A DNA stretch of 64,000 nt from Amblyornis subalaris. Taxonomy: Eukaryota; Chordata; Aves; Passeriformes; Ptilonorhynchidae. The stretch covers positions 3,428,076 through 3,492,075 of the forward strand of contig JACAXG010000080.1 of the NCBI GenBank assembly GCA_018881555.1. Reading direction: 5' to 3'. Position numbers and translations under genes: made by a program. The notes below the pieces were generated by a model. That model did no database searches. It saw only the letters and a program-made list of their open reading frames with translations, and was not told the DNA's origin. Shown piece by piece: positions 12,261 to 24,565 of this stretch (position 1 is its first letter; the number at the start of each line of letters is the position of its first letter).

Positions 12261-15200
12261 CGAATCAAACCCCACACTCAGAGTTCTGACCCAAAGGCAC
12301 GACTCACCCCNTGCCTCCTCAGAGCGGTGCCATCACCCAGGAGTCGCTCACGCACTGCATTAATTAATCCTGAGTGGAATATAAAATAACTCAGCATCAG
12401 TCTGAGGCACAACCCCCATCTGGCACGGCCTCTGACCAGAACCCAGAAACAAAACACGAGAGAATCAAAAAAGAAAAGGAGGAGGAAAAGGGGGAAGAAA
12501 ATGGATTAAACTCCAGAGTTCAGGGAGTGACATGTTTAATTGCTAATGTGGCTTTGGGATTATTCTTTTTTAAGACGTTTTTACCAGCCCAGCTGGTGTC
12601 ATCCTCTAATACCCAGCAAGCAGCAAACAGATTGCGGGAGACGAGTTGTGCTCTCGCTGCGCTTTCTGCTAATAAATAAATAAATAAATAAATAAAGACA
12701 GATCAAAGAAGTGAAAAAATCCCCCTTCTGGTAATTTTTTTTCCCTTCTGTTTCCCAACCAGTCCCAAACATATTTCCTGCTGGGACTGACAAGGAACAC
12801 TGTGAAATTCAGAATCACAGCTTTAAGAACCGAGTGGCATCAGATGAAACGGAAATGCTGGATTTGAACAAGGGATGATGCAGAAGGNGTTGAGCAAATC
12901 CTGTCCTGGGTGGAGGCCTGGGCTTCCCAAGGCAGGGGCAAAGGGGGTCCCTGCTGAGGATGGAGCCCTTGGCCTCCCTGGGACCTGCCTCAGGACTTTG
13001 TCACCCTCCTTCACCCTCCTCCCAGTCCTAAATTTCAATAAGGATTTTTTTCCAATGGCCACACTGCCTCTGTGTGGGCTGGTGGGAAGGGAGACAAGGC
13101 ATCTCCATCCCATTTCACCTGGAAAAAGAGATAAAAACAAGCTCATGACAATAATTTCTCTTCTTCCAGGGTTTAGCAACCACATTACACCTGAGGTAGG
13201 TCANGGGCTCAGAGATGGTGATGAGGTGAAGCAGGAACAAAGATGCCCAAACTGTGGGTCCTGGCAGCGCTTGCCACCCCCAAGACCACCAGCACAGCCC
13301 GGCAGAGCCGTAGGGANGTGCTGCTGGGAATGCTGCCTGCAGGGTGGGCTTCCCCCGAGGGGTGCATGGGAGATGTGCCCAAGGAAAGCCAAAACACAGC
13401 GAAGACCAAGCGATAAATAACCAGCACTTTGTCTCCAGCGGAAGCATCAGCCAAAGCACCAACAGCAGATTCCTCTCNGAGCACTGCTCTGGTCCCCAGC
13501 AACCAGCACTCGTTGGCATTAGCAAGCTCAGCACTGCCTGGGAGCATGCTCTTATGGGAAGGGAGATGGTATTCCTATGGGAAAAGCTCTGACCCCTCGG
13601 GTGGACAAGCTGGCACATCGCAGCTCACNCCTGAGGCTGGGCAAACTGCTGCCCAGGGGGAGCCTTCAGCCTCGCACACGTCACCTGTAGCCTGGCTCTG
13701 CTGGCAAAATCCTAAAAAGTCACCCTTTTTTTTCATGACTTGTAAGATTAAAGCAAAAGNCCAGAACTCTTCCAGCACCAATGGAATAGCACTAACCCCC
13801 TCAGAGCCCGTGGCACTGCGAAGGGATCCGAAGCAGCTATTCATCTTCCCTGCCTGTGATGCACTGCTCAGAGCTGGCACTCCAAAGGCACGGGACGCCC
13901 ACAAGCATCCCAGGAGCAATTTGTCACTGGGATGGCATCAAAGCAGGAACTTGCTGAGGCCCACAGAGGTGTGATGCCATGTGGGAGCCCTGCTGTGGAC
14001 ACACACAGGCTGTGGGAGTGGGCAGAGCCCGACCTTGCCTGGCAAGAGGANGCCGCATCCCATGTTGGAGGAAGCAGACATTCTGCTCCATGGCCCCTGG
14101 AGATGGGCTGACTCCCTGGGCTGCCCAGTTTGCCTATGTCCTGCCACTTCCAGAGCCTCCTGAGGTGGANGGGTGGCTAAGGACAGCAGCTGTTGCAACC
14201 CCTTGGCTTTTGTGGGCAGATCGACACTTTCCAAGGGGCTGGGGAAGAGCTCGGCCATGACGGAGGGCAAATCCAGCAGAAGGGAAGTTCCAGCCAGAGT
14301 CAGCAGCATCCTCACCTGCATGGGAGAGAACAGGGCACTCTCCCCTCCTCCTCCAAGCAGGAGCATCAGCTCTTCTGGAGACAGCAAAGTGTTCACTTCT
14401 CCAGGCATGTAAAACCCCATGGAAGGACCAAAGGGCCCTTGGAATGCCTGCTAAGTGTGTGCTGGCTTTGTCTGAGATGCTGGGGGGCGGCTGGGTGCCC
14501 ACCCCAGCCAACCCACTGTCCTCTCCCTGGCTCCAGACACATCTGATTCAGCCTCGATTTATAGGCTGGACTTGAGATACAGGAGATGGACGAAAAGATG
14601 CAACAACAGAAGGAGAAGGCAAGACTCTCCCTCTCCTCAGTGAACGATGAATTAACTGACCTCAATTAACAGCCCTGGAAGAGCAGATGGCGCATGGCAA
14701 AGGGTGGGACACATCCATCCCCATCCATGTGGGGACACATCTGTGCTCTGGGGCAGGTGGAGCACCTCCAGTATTGCCAGTCCTCTCCAGAGACAGGGAG
14801 GCAGAACACGACCCCGATGGTCTCTGTGCCCAATGAGCAAAGGAAGCCTCTCTTCGCCTCCCCGCGCAGTACTGTGCTCTCTTCGATCCCACAACAAATG
14901 ACCCAAAGAGGTGGAAAGGATCTTGCTTCCCATCCCGCCTCCAGAGCGCCAACTCCCACACACTTCACCTCCAGACAGGTGAACAGCAAGACCTTGTCAA
15001 ACCAAAAGTGTTGACAGCAAATCATTAACAGCAAGTGATGTTTGGTTGGAAAACTGTCAANTCCGCTTGAAAACGAGGCAGAGAAAAATCAATAGCTCTT
15101 CCCTCCACCAGCTGAGCTCCAAGCCCTGGAGCTAGCCATGCCCTGCGGCCGGAGCTGCTCTCAGCCATCCTCTGCCACTCCACGGGCAAGTGCACAGAGT

Positions 15201-15892
15201 GCTGGTTTAACAATGGGAAACTGAGGCAGAGCGATTCAGGATCTGCTACAGGCGAGCAGGGAGCAGGAGGTGAATTCTCATGAGCTGTTTGGGGGGCTGC
15301 AGCCCGAAGTAGAGCTGGAGGAGGACAGCCTGTCCAGCCAGCACNAGGGGGACCATGCACCTCAAGAGTGGGCTCATGGCAGGGACAGCACCCACACCTA
15401 CTATCGTAAGAAATCAATTTAATCAATCTTGGCAAAGATTAATTTTTTTTTCTGAAAAGGCTCTTCAAGGCACAGGAGAAAAAAAGGGGATGGAGAATTC
15501 CTCCAGGCTGCCATCCCAGAAGGTGATGTCCAGGAGCCCAGACGAGATCCCAGCACCCATCCCTGCTCCCAGCAGCAGCTCTGCTCGCTGAGGAGGAATC
15601 ACAGTCCCAGATGAGGAGGGTCCATTCTGGGCTCTCTGCAGCCCTCTCCCCACAGAAGGCCTGGGACAACAGGTCCTCACAGCTCACACTCCATGCTCCA
15701 AGCCCCTGGGCATCACAGCAGCAAAGACCTCAGAGCTCATGGCCTCAGTGGACACTGGTCAAACCAAAGGGCAGCAGAGCCAAGTGCTGAGCGAAGGCAA
15801 CACTGCACAGCTCTGAGAACTGACTGAAGCTGCTTGAGTGGCTCTTGCCAACACCCCTGAGCGGCTGCTGCTCAGGGGGGCTGCAGAGAGCC
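12261..15892. other. Intronic non-coding stretch
   Basis: Contains the AATA microsatellite and otherwise unique sequence; nothing else recognised. Confidence 0.6.
12671..12696 (+). repeat. (AATA)n microsatellite
   Basis: Six and a half perfect AATA units. Confidence 0.95.
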
Positions 15893-16200
15893 CAGAATCC
15901 TACAATTGTTTCAGCTGGAAAAGCCCTCAAGTCCAGCCACTCCTCCAGCATTGCCAAGACCACCCCCAATCCATGTCCCCAGGTGCCACATCCACACGGA
16001 TTTGAAATCCCTCCACGGCTGGTGACCCCACCACTGCCCTGAGCTGCCTGTTCCAATGCTTTACAACCCTTTCCATTATGAAATTTTTCCTCATATCCAA
16101 CCTAAACCTCCCCTGGTGCTGCTTGAGGGCACTTCCTCTAGTCCTGTGGACAGGGACGGTGTGGAAGAGATTACCCTTTGTCCAACACACACCTGCAGAC
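15893..16200 (-). mobile_element. CR1 LINE fragment
   Basis: CAGAATCCTACAATTGTTTC is followed by the CCCCAGGTGCCACATCCACA block, CTGCCTGTTCCAATGCTT and TTTTTCCTCATATCCAACCT, the usual order of the antisense CR1 3' region. It runs about 300 bp and is moderately diverged. Confidence 0.9.
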
Positions 16201-18824
16201 CCAACACCAGCTCTTCTCGTCCTCTGCCAACACCAGTCACGCGGTCAGCACACGGAACAAGAGGCAGTTAGGATTTTTTCCATGATGGAGTTTCAGCTGA
16301 GACTTGTGAGTCTTCCTTTCACATGGAAAGGGCTAGGATGATCTCAGCCTCCAGAGCTGAGAGAGACAGGTCTCCCAGGAAAGAAAGAATCTCTTGGAAG
16401 TTTTGCAGCAAGTGTTGGCCTCACTGAGGGATGTCCCAGCAGCATCAGCAAAGCCTGGAAAGAGGCCTTGGCCCAAGGTGCAAGTTCCAGTGGCCAAGCC
16501 AGTGGTGCTAAAACGTTGGGAGAGATAAATCCCTTCCCTGGAAGCAGAGAGGGTGCNGGTCTCAGCAATTACCATCTGCTGCTGCTGCATTCCCCTCCCC
16601 AGCCCTGACACTGGAGGACAACACCCCACGGTCCCCATGCAGGTGCTTGAGAGAGCCTGGGAGGAGAACACAGTGAAAGCCACTACATGTGTCCCACCTT
16701 CCCCAAAGCATAAATAACCTGCTCTGTCCTCTCCTGGCACATTCCAAACAAAACCAGTACGTTCACGTCGCAAACAGCATTCCTAAAACGCCTAAAACAC
16801 ATTCCTAACCCCCCCCCGGCTCCAGCTCCTTTCTCCACAACACCCTCTCTAAGCATCCTTCCATTTTCCAACCTGCCTGGCTTCCTGCTGGATCTGACTG
16901 TCAGGAGTCTTTGCTAACAAAGGTGTTGCTGTTGGAAGCCAGACGTGGCTGAAGAGAAATTCAGACTGTCCTGCCTTTAAAATCATGATTTGTCTCCTAA
17001 AACATCAACATTCCTGACTCCACCACGGGCTCACAGCTTCCCAAGACCCTCGCCCGGCTTTACGCCTGCAGATGCCTCCAGGGAATATCCAGCTTTCGAC
17101 TTCTGCACCCAATAAATCCATAAATCTCCATCCAGTGTTAATAAAAAATAGTTCCATGCACCAGTTATCCAGGAAAAACACCATTTTGAGCGGTATGGAA
17201 ATACTCAGGGTGAGTTATTTTGAGATGAAACTTTACAAACACACTTCAGAAGGAGGTTTGGGTTTTGTCAGGCGTCATGCTGCAGCTCCATTACCCCTGA
17301 ACCACTTGGAAACCTCTCCTTCTCCAGAGTACTGTGAGAGCTTCAGGCAGGACACGGCTCCTTCCTTGGGAGGCCAAAGAAGGGGCTTGGTTTTTTTTGA
17401 TGTTTTCCATTATAGGCTGGATTTTTATGGATCNCTCTCCCACAAGCATCAGACTCCAGCCAGGACACAGAGCTGGAGCGAGCACATCCATCAGGCTCTC
17501 TCGTCTCTCNACCTTTAGTTTCCAATCACCATCATCATAAAAATAAACAAACAAAGCCAAAGAACTCACGCTGAAAGACAACCCGTGCGTGTTTTCTTTT
17601 GGATACCGGATGTCTGGTTCCCAAAAGCCCTTTGGAGAAACAAGGGAGGAATCTGGATTTATTGTTTTGGCACATCCCACATGACACACACCTTTTTGCA
17701 CGTTATTTGCCGAGCTTATCCCATAAATCACAGATGCCCGCACGNGCACGAAGGGGTTCAGCCGGCTCACAAGGATTTGGCTGCATATCGTGATGATTTT
17801 GAACACGGAAATGCCCAAATCCCAGCCCTCCACCAGCAGATGTGAATGCTTGGAAAAGCTGGAGNGCTCAGAATGGGCTCCACGCTCAGAGGAGATGGCA
17901 GGCTGCAGAGGATAGCAGGATGCAGATTTATCCANTAGCTTTCCCAGGAGGAAAGGGTGTTTCCTGCTAGGAGCACCCACCCTGTTCCCTGGCCACCATG
18001 GCCACTCGCACCTCTGGCCACAGGGCAGGAGCCTGTCCTGCCCTCGACTGCCCAGATCTCTCCATCCTAGTGAAGCACCACACACACACAGCTGGCAGGG
18101 GCAGAGCCATGGGAGCTCACGCTGGTGGTGGTGCTTGATATCCCTCCCAAGAACACTGCTGGGCACGTTCCCATCAAAGCAAAATACGCTCCTAAACCAA
18201 CCAAATGAAAGGAAGGCAGTAGGCAGGAACTAATGCCTAATTCACGCCATAGAGAGGAGGATGATTGGAAATATCCCTGCTCCTCACATCTGAGCTCCGT
18301 TTGCTCCAAGCAGCAGAGCCAAGGACGTTGATCTATACCCCAAAAAGGGCACCTGGCTCCCACAGACCCTGTGAATACCCGAAGGCAACCCTAATCCTGC
18401 TGTGCATGGGCAGAGCCCATTGCAGGGGACAGGCAGGTCAGGGGGACTGAGCACCTCGTTAGAGTAGAGTCAGAATTCCCACTCGGTGCCATTCCAGCGC
18501 TGTCATCCAGCCTGGCTGCACAGATCCCCTTCCACCTCCTGTATGATGCTCCAGGTCACACACAGGGACATTATATGCTCCCACTGCACATCGTACAGCA
18601 CCACAGTGTCACGACACCCTGCAAGGACAGGGCTCTCCAGCTGCTCCAGACGTGGCCTCCTACGGACCACCCAGCCAAGAGCTCGGAAACAATATCAGAG
18701 GTGCAAGAACTTGTTCATCTGGAAGCCAGCTCAGGAGATTTTGGTGACACACCTCTGCTTTCCTCATCACAGACCTACCTGTTTGTCGATAAAGATCAGA
18801 CCCAGGTGGGCTGATCTGCCACCG
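16201..18824. other. Intronic non-coding stretch
   Basis: Unique sequence. The 291-codon minus-strand frame at 17291-18166 has several N-containing codons and no family resemblance. The block at 17640-17830 is AT-richer and repeat-free. Confidence 0.6.
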
Positions 18825-18875
18825 CTCACAGAATCCTTTGGGGTGGAAAAGATCTTTAAGGTCAAGTGAAAGGTC
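18825..18875 (-). mobile_element. CR1 3' terminal remnant
   Basis: TCACAGAATCCTTTGGGGTG, then AAAGATCTTTAAGGTCAAGT, matches only the terminal 50 bp or so of CR1 in antisense. Confidence 0.75.
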
Positions 18876-19194
18876 ACAGCTCCCATGGGGAGCAGAGCCT
18901 GTTTGCTCTGTGGGACGTGCCCAGCTCCACAGTAGCCAACAAGCACCTTTCAGCAAGGGAATGGTTTCCCTGGAGATCCTGGAAGCACAAAGCAGGAGCT
19001 AGTACACCNCAAGGACCAGCCAGGAGTTGGGACACTCCCCAGGATCAGCTGGTAAGGTAACCCCCCNCTCCTCCTCAAGGTCCCCAAGATCCACCTCCAC
19101 TCCTGACACAGGAGGATTTATCAGCAAATGTGCTGCTATTGCACATTCATTTCTACAAAACAGCTACACCAAACTACTCCGATCAGATATTCAA

Positions 19195-19345
19195 AGTTGT
19201 TTTTTTTAAAAAAGCACATCAGCTGTCAAGGTAAAATCGCTTAATTACACCTGTCAGGTGTTTCAGGGGCTAATGTGATAATAATAGCAATATTCAGTAT
19301 CGCAGAGCAAGGCTTCGAGCCCGCTGAGAAATTCATCTGACGCTC
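19195..19345. promoter_or_regulatory. Candidate non-coding element with paired E-boxes
   Basis: CAGCTG at 19220-19225, TAATTA at 19242-19247 and a near-palindrome ACACCTGTCAGGTGT at 19247-19261, in which two E-boxes face each other, followed by GATAATAATAGCAATATTC. The island is AT-rich and repeat-free. Confidence 0.3.
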
Positions 19346-21689
19346 AACTGCACGGAGCCGACTTCCCAAATTACTCAAAGCTGCTCAGCGTTGCTGGGAC
19401 CCATTTTCCAGGGACGCACGCGCCGGGAATCACTGAGCAGAGCCTGAGGAGAGCCAGCGTCACCCCCAGCCCTCCGCCAGCGGCGTCAGCCGAGCTCTGC
19501 TCGTTCCCACTCCTGAATATTCATCGTGCCCAAATGCAATAGATCCTGAATATTAAACAACAGCTACTCAGGGCAGGAATATCAATCCTTTGGCAAAGCT
19601 GCCAGTTGTTTTGGGAGAGGAGGGCTGCCAGGTGGGGGGAGAGAGACAACACTGCTCCTTCTCCATCTCCTAGGGGGGTGGTGCTGGGTGAGTGGGGCTT
19701 CTGGCCTCACAGCAGCCACCCTGCACCCCAGGAGCTGTAGGGCACGCAGCCCCATGCTGGGGGGGGTGCAGGAGCAGGCAGGAGCACAGCAGGCAGCACG
19801 ACCCACTCCACTCATCCCCGCATCCCAGTGCTGCTCCCGGGGCAGCGGTGCCACCCAGCCTCCAAGCAGGGCTGTGCTCCCCAAAACTGCTGCCTAAGCA
19901 CTTTTTTAAAAGAGAAAATAGATTTTGTTTCCCTCAAACGAGGGTGTTCACAGGGCAGCACCTTCCAACACAAGCAGCCCGAGATCCCTCGTCCCGTCCC
20001 ATCGAGCTCTGCCCACTATGGTCTGGCTTCAAGCAGGGCTTGTCANTGACATGGCTGAAGTGCCAGGAGCAGAAAAATGGGAAAAAACCTGAATAAAGCA
20101 GAAAATGCAGCAGCCAGATGGAGACTCACACCCTCCACAGCCCCTCAGTGCAAGGGGGGCCTTTCTGAACGGCTCAACACCCTGCAGCTGCAGAAGGGAG
20201 AAGCAGACAGGTAACCAGACCCTGCTGCAGAAACACAAGGACACATTTTGAGACACAAGCGTTGCAAGGGAAATACACCTACAAGTCCAGAAACGGAAAA
20301 TTCAGANTAAAAACTCTGAAAAAGAAGAAAAAAAAAAACAGGAAAAAAAGGGGCACAGGTAGCACAAGCTTGCTGGAAGTAGGAGCACTGCAAAGGAGCT
20401 GAGGATGCACTGTCTTAAACAGTGTCCTGCCCTTGGGCAAAGGGCAGATCTGTANGGAGCAAATCCAGCTTACAGGAACCCCTGGAGCAGAAAATGTACC
20501 CAAGGACCTCAAAAAGCAGCTCCCCAGGGATGGCCCACCAGGTACAGCAGAGCTGGTAGAGCTTCACCTCCCACACAGGGAACTTGCCACTGCTGTGACT
20601 TCCCGTGGGACCTGCAGTCCCACTAATCCTTTTCATTATTATTTTTTAAAATTCACTTAAAAATGCAGAAGTGAAAGAACTGGAGCTCAGCTCACACCCT
20701 GCTAACACCACAAACCAGAAGCCTTGAAAGAACACAGCTTGGGGTGGTTTCAGGAAGCAGAAGTTCCCATTCTGGGAAGGAAATAGCATGCACAGGGGTA
20801 TATTCTCCCTCAAAGAGTTCATAGTGCAGAAAAACCACGGAGAGAAGGATCAGGATTGAATGGAAATTTAGAAACTGCAAAAGGCAACNCAGATTTGAGG
20901 CATCCAGAGAGATGTTACAAAGAAAACTAGCATAAAAGTGTCTGCATTGTTCANAAGTATATTAACAGACAGGAAAAAAACGTAATAATCTGCAAAATCA
21001 TGCGCCAAGGGATGAGCAGATTAAGGTCGCTGGGAGCNCAGATTGATTTGAAGAATGCCAGGGCCACGGCTGAGGGACTGGCATGGATTTGTTTGTGCTG
21101 GAAAGTGAAGTGTTAGAGCTTAACAGTGTTAATTCTGGGAAGTGTTGGATTGTTCCAGCTCTCCAGAAACAGCTCTGCAACCTCAACGCTGAATCTGCCA
21201 CCTCGCCCAAACCCTTGGGACCGGCGCCGCGGCAGCTGCCAAAGGGCTCCCCCCGTAAGAGCCACAGCTGGACTGTGCAGATGTTTCCAGCCCCAGTTGT
21301 TGCAGCGTTGGGATGCACCAGGAGTGTCCAGAGGCGCTGGGAGCTAAACAATCACAGCAGCAGGGCAGGCCCTCCCCAGCTCAGTGTGCCAGACCCTGGT
21401 CCTGGTGATCACAGTGCAGCAGCCTCAGCAAGGCAGCCTGGCCAGGGAAGGGCAGTGGTGGTGTCCCAGCACAGGGCCTGGCTCCCCAGCAGGACCCAAC
21501 AGCTTCCTGTTGCTTCCATTCCTCCCTCCTCCCACAGCCCATGGACAGACCTCTTTCCAGGGAAGCGAGGAGTGGAGACTTTGTTCTGTTCGTCATTAAT
21601 GTTCCTGGCAGTTTTCAAACCCCCACAAAGNGCCACAAAGCTCAGGCTGTGGCTTGCAGCGAGAAATCTCCTTCCCTTGCAACACCCCC

Positions 21690-21805
21690 AGCTCCTCCAG
21701 GAGCTCCACGTGTCTCCCGTACTGTGGAGTCCAGAACTGCACACAGCATTCCAGGGCTGAGCAGAGCAGCAGCAGCATCGTGAGCACCCTGCTGATGGTG
21801 ATGGC
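21690..21805 (-). mobile_element. Degraded internal CR1 fragment
   Basis: ACTGTGGAGTCCAGAACTGC, ACACAGCATTCCAGG and the following GAGCAGAGCAG...CACCCTGCTG correspond in order to an antisense CR1 block normally about 400-500 bp from the 3' end. It is strongly diverged, so the limits are approximate. Confidence 0.65.
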
Positions 21806-24169
21806 AAAAGGTTCAGCGACTTCATCTTTCCTCCTCATGCTTTTGAAGGCACATCTGATGTTCCACCGTTGCTCTCTGAAGGCCTGGAGGAGCCCTCACG
21901 CTGGGGAAAGCTGGGAGACTGTGGCAGGCACTGGCATCAGCCAGAGGCACGACGGCAGGGATGCAGCATTCCGATCAGCTGCATCCTCCAAAACCCATCC
22001 CGAGAGCCAGCACGTGGAAGACGCTTCCCAATGCTCCCAGTAGTCCCTCTCCAATCAAACTATGTCAACTTACCAAGCGAGAGGTCTCCCAAAGTGAGGG
22101 GCTGAAGGGCCAGGGCTGACATTCCCCACCTGCCCTTCCCTTGCTCCTCTGACCTTGCTCTCGTGGGCTCAGCCACTCACCTTCTCCCCACCCCTTCCTC
22201 GAGGGGTCTGGACTGAGCACCACCACACAGAGCACAGAGAGCCAATGGCAGCTTCCTTGGTGCCTTCATCTTCCCAGATCAAATCAACCCTTCCAAGCCC
22301 CCAGCAGCCTCACCTGCCCCTCAGCTCTTGCACCTCACTGTCTCCACACTCACAGAGCTGATAAGAAGCACAAATTTTGGGTTATCAAGCCTAACAAGGG
22401 TGGAATTCATTCAGATCCTTAACCATCACCTTCATCACTTCCTGCTGCTTGAGGCTGACGCAACGGGTGAACAGATTGATACCAGCCACTTTCTGAAATC
22501 AGGGCATTTTTAGGGGGAGACTTTGGTGCAAGAAGGTGACACCTGTTATTTAAAAAGAACCTCACCTGCCAACCATCCTTCTCCCTCCAGAGACCTCGGA
22601 TTCCAGTTCTGGCCTGCCATCTCCCAGGACACAAAGGCTGGAAATGAATCCTCCAGCCTCATCCAAATCACAGCATCACCAAGTAATTTTCACACAGTTT
22701 TATGCTTTCATTTTCCAGCTCAAGCTGCTCTTGAGATAGCAATGTTGAAATCATCTTGGATGTGAATGTAGGTTTGGAAAAAGCGAGAGATTAATTTAAC
22801 CAACGCAGTTTTGCAGCTCTGCTATCTCAACATCCATAATAGCTTAGTTATTAATAAGAAAAAAAATGCAAACCCTCCCCAAAAAGCAGATTTCTGGGAA
22901 GAAAAGCAAATTACCAAAGATCCCAGCCCTCAGTGCTGATTCCTGGCTCCTGTGACCTCCAAACNATCAATGTTTGAGCAGGGCTGAGGATGATCCTCTG
23001 GGTGTTCAGTGTCAGCTGAGCACTCGCTGCTCTCCACTGAGGGAAGCGACGGGGATGAGAGCCCTGCGGTGGGGACCCTGGGGTGTGGCACAGGTCCCCC
23101 TGCTCAGCGAGCTCATCAGATGACAAACTCGCCCTGAGATAACACTGAAAACACCCAGAGTTATGGAGAAGCTCATGGCTGAGCNGGGGGAACCCAAAGC
23201 TCCCCTCTCCACATGGCCGAGGCCGCAGCACCTGCGGGGACCATGTGTCCCCTCCCGGGGTCCCCACACCACCACCACCAGCCTGGAGTGAGCCTTCTCT
23301 CTCTTTCTGGAAATGAAGCAGCAAAAGCATCTCTGGTTCAGGGCTCAGGGGCCGACAGCTCCGGCACCACCAGAACCCTGTTCCTGCCAGGAACAGCCCC
23401 CATCTGCTGTGTGGGAGTCTCAGCAGTCACAACTGCAGCCCTTGTCCTCGGCTGACTCTTCCTGGTGTGAAGGAACAGAGATATACACACCAAAATTCCT
23501 CTGAGCCCCCCGGCAGTGCAGTAAGTTATAAATCAAGCAGCAATCCGTGACTCACCCTGCACCAGTGGGAANGCACTCGCAGCTCCCAGGTGAACAAGTC
23601 CCACGTGGAAGCATGACAGAGGGTTTTTCTCAATTTTCTACCCCACCACTCTCCTAAAAGCCTTGGAATCGCTACCAGCCCTCTGCACAATTTGTCAGCA
23701 CAAGGAGGCTTTGTTAATCCTGGTCTCACTCCCACAGCCCCACGGGAGGCAGCGCTGCTCTGACAGGTAACAGAGGATGCGTTTTCCACCTGGCTCATGG
23801 CTCTTTCCGCAGCAGAGAGCAGATGTAAGTGTTATAAAACACAGCTTTTCTCTTTCTTTTGCATATTTCCAGCCTGTCAATCTACAGAAGCCTCAGCAGC
23901 AGCAAAGGAAAAGCCTCCCCAGAGCTGGTCCTTCTCTGGCTCTTTGAAGGGAGCGGAGCTCACGGAAAAGCCATGGACAGTGGCCAGTAATTAAGGCAAA
24001 ATCCCTTCTTCAAACANTCCTTCCACCAGAAATCACGGATGGAGGAGGCAGCAGGAGCTCTGCACACAGAGCCCTTCTTGCTGTACCCCTCAGCGTAACC
24101 CTGCCCCGGCCCCAGCATGGCAGCGGCACCGCGGCGCGGGCAGGGCTCCGGCAGGCACCGCAGAGAGGA

Positions 24170-24335
24170 TGGTANTTGCAAGTTTCAAGTAATCTGAATT
24201 TATAATTGGCTGAGATTTCACTCGGCAGATAATGCACTGCTGTCCTGGGCACTCGCTGTATCTAGGTCAGGCCATTAGTTTTGCTCTTAATCTACACACA
24301 GCTTTAATTTCATCTTTAATGTCGACTTGCAGCCA
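24170..24335. promoter_or_regulatory. Candidate non-coding regulatory element
   Basis: A repeat-free AT-rich block with TATAATTGG, CAGATAATGCAC, CCATTAG and two TTTAATTT/TTTAATGT motifs, set in GC-rich flanks. Function is inferred only from composition and motif density. Confidence 0.25.
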
Positions 24336-24498
24336 GCGAGCTGAGCCAGGAGACGACTTTGTCACTGATTGTGCTCAACATCTCGACCCCTCCTGAACCC
24401 ACAGAGAAGGAAAACAAGCACCAACATCCTCATGTACTTGGATTACTCCCAGCCAAGCTCACGCAGCCGGAGCGTCAGCGCTGCCTGTTGGACTGGGG

Positions 24499-24565
24499 AA
24501 TCAGAGAACCATGGAATGGTTTGGGTTGGAAGGGACCTCAAAGACCATCCAGTCCCAGCCAGGGT
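24499..24565 (-). mobile_element. CR1 3' terminal fragment
   Basis: ATGGAATGGTTTGGGTTGGA, then GGGACCTCAAAGACCATCCA, is close to the CR1 consensus in antisense and is cut short after CAGTCCCAG. Confidence 0.9.

Larger units (their letters stand above)
18876..24498. other. Intronic non-coding stretch
   Basis: Holds two candidate regulatory islands (19.2 and 24.2 kb) and one degraded CR1 piece. Another AT-rich repeat-free block lies at 22740-22875. No exon was found. Confidence 0.6.

Noticed and set aside
17291..18166. 291-codon minus-strand open frame
   Set aside because: It contains several ambiguous codons that may be stops and has no family resemblance.
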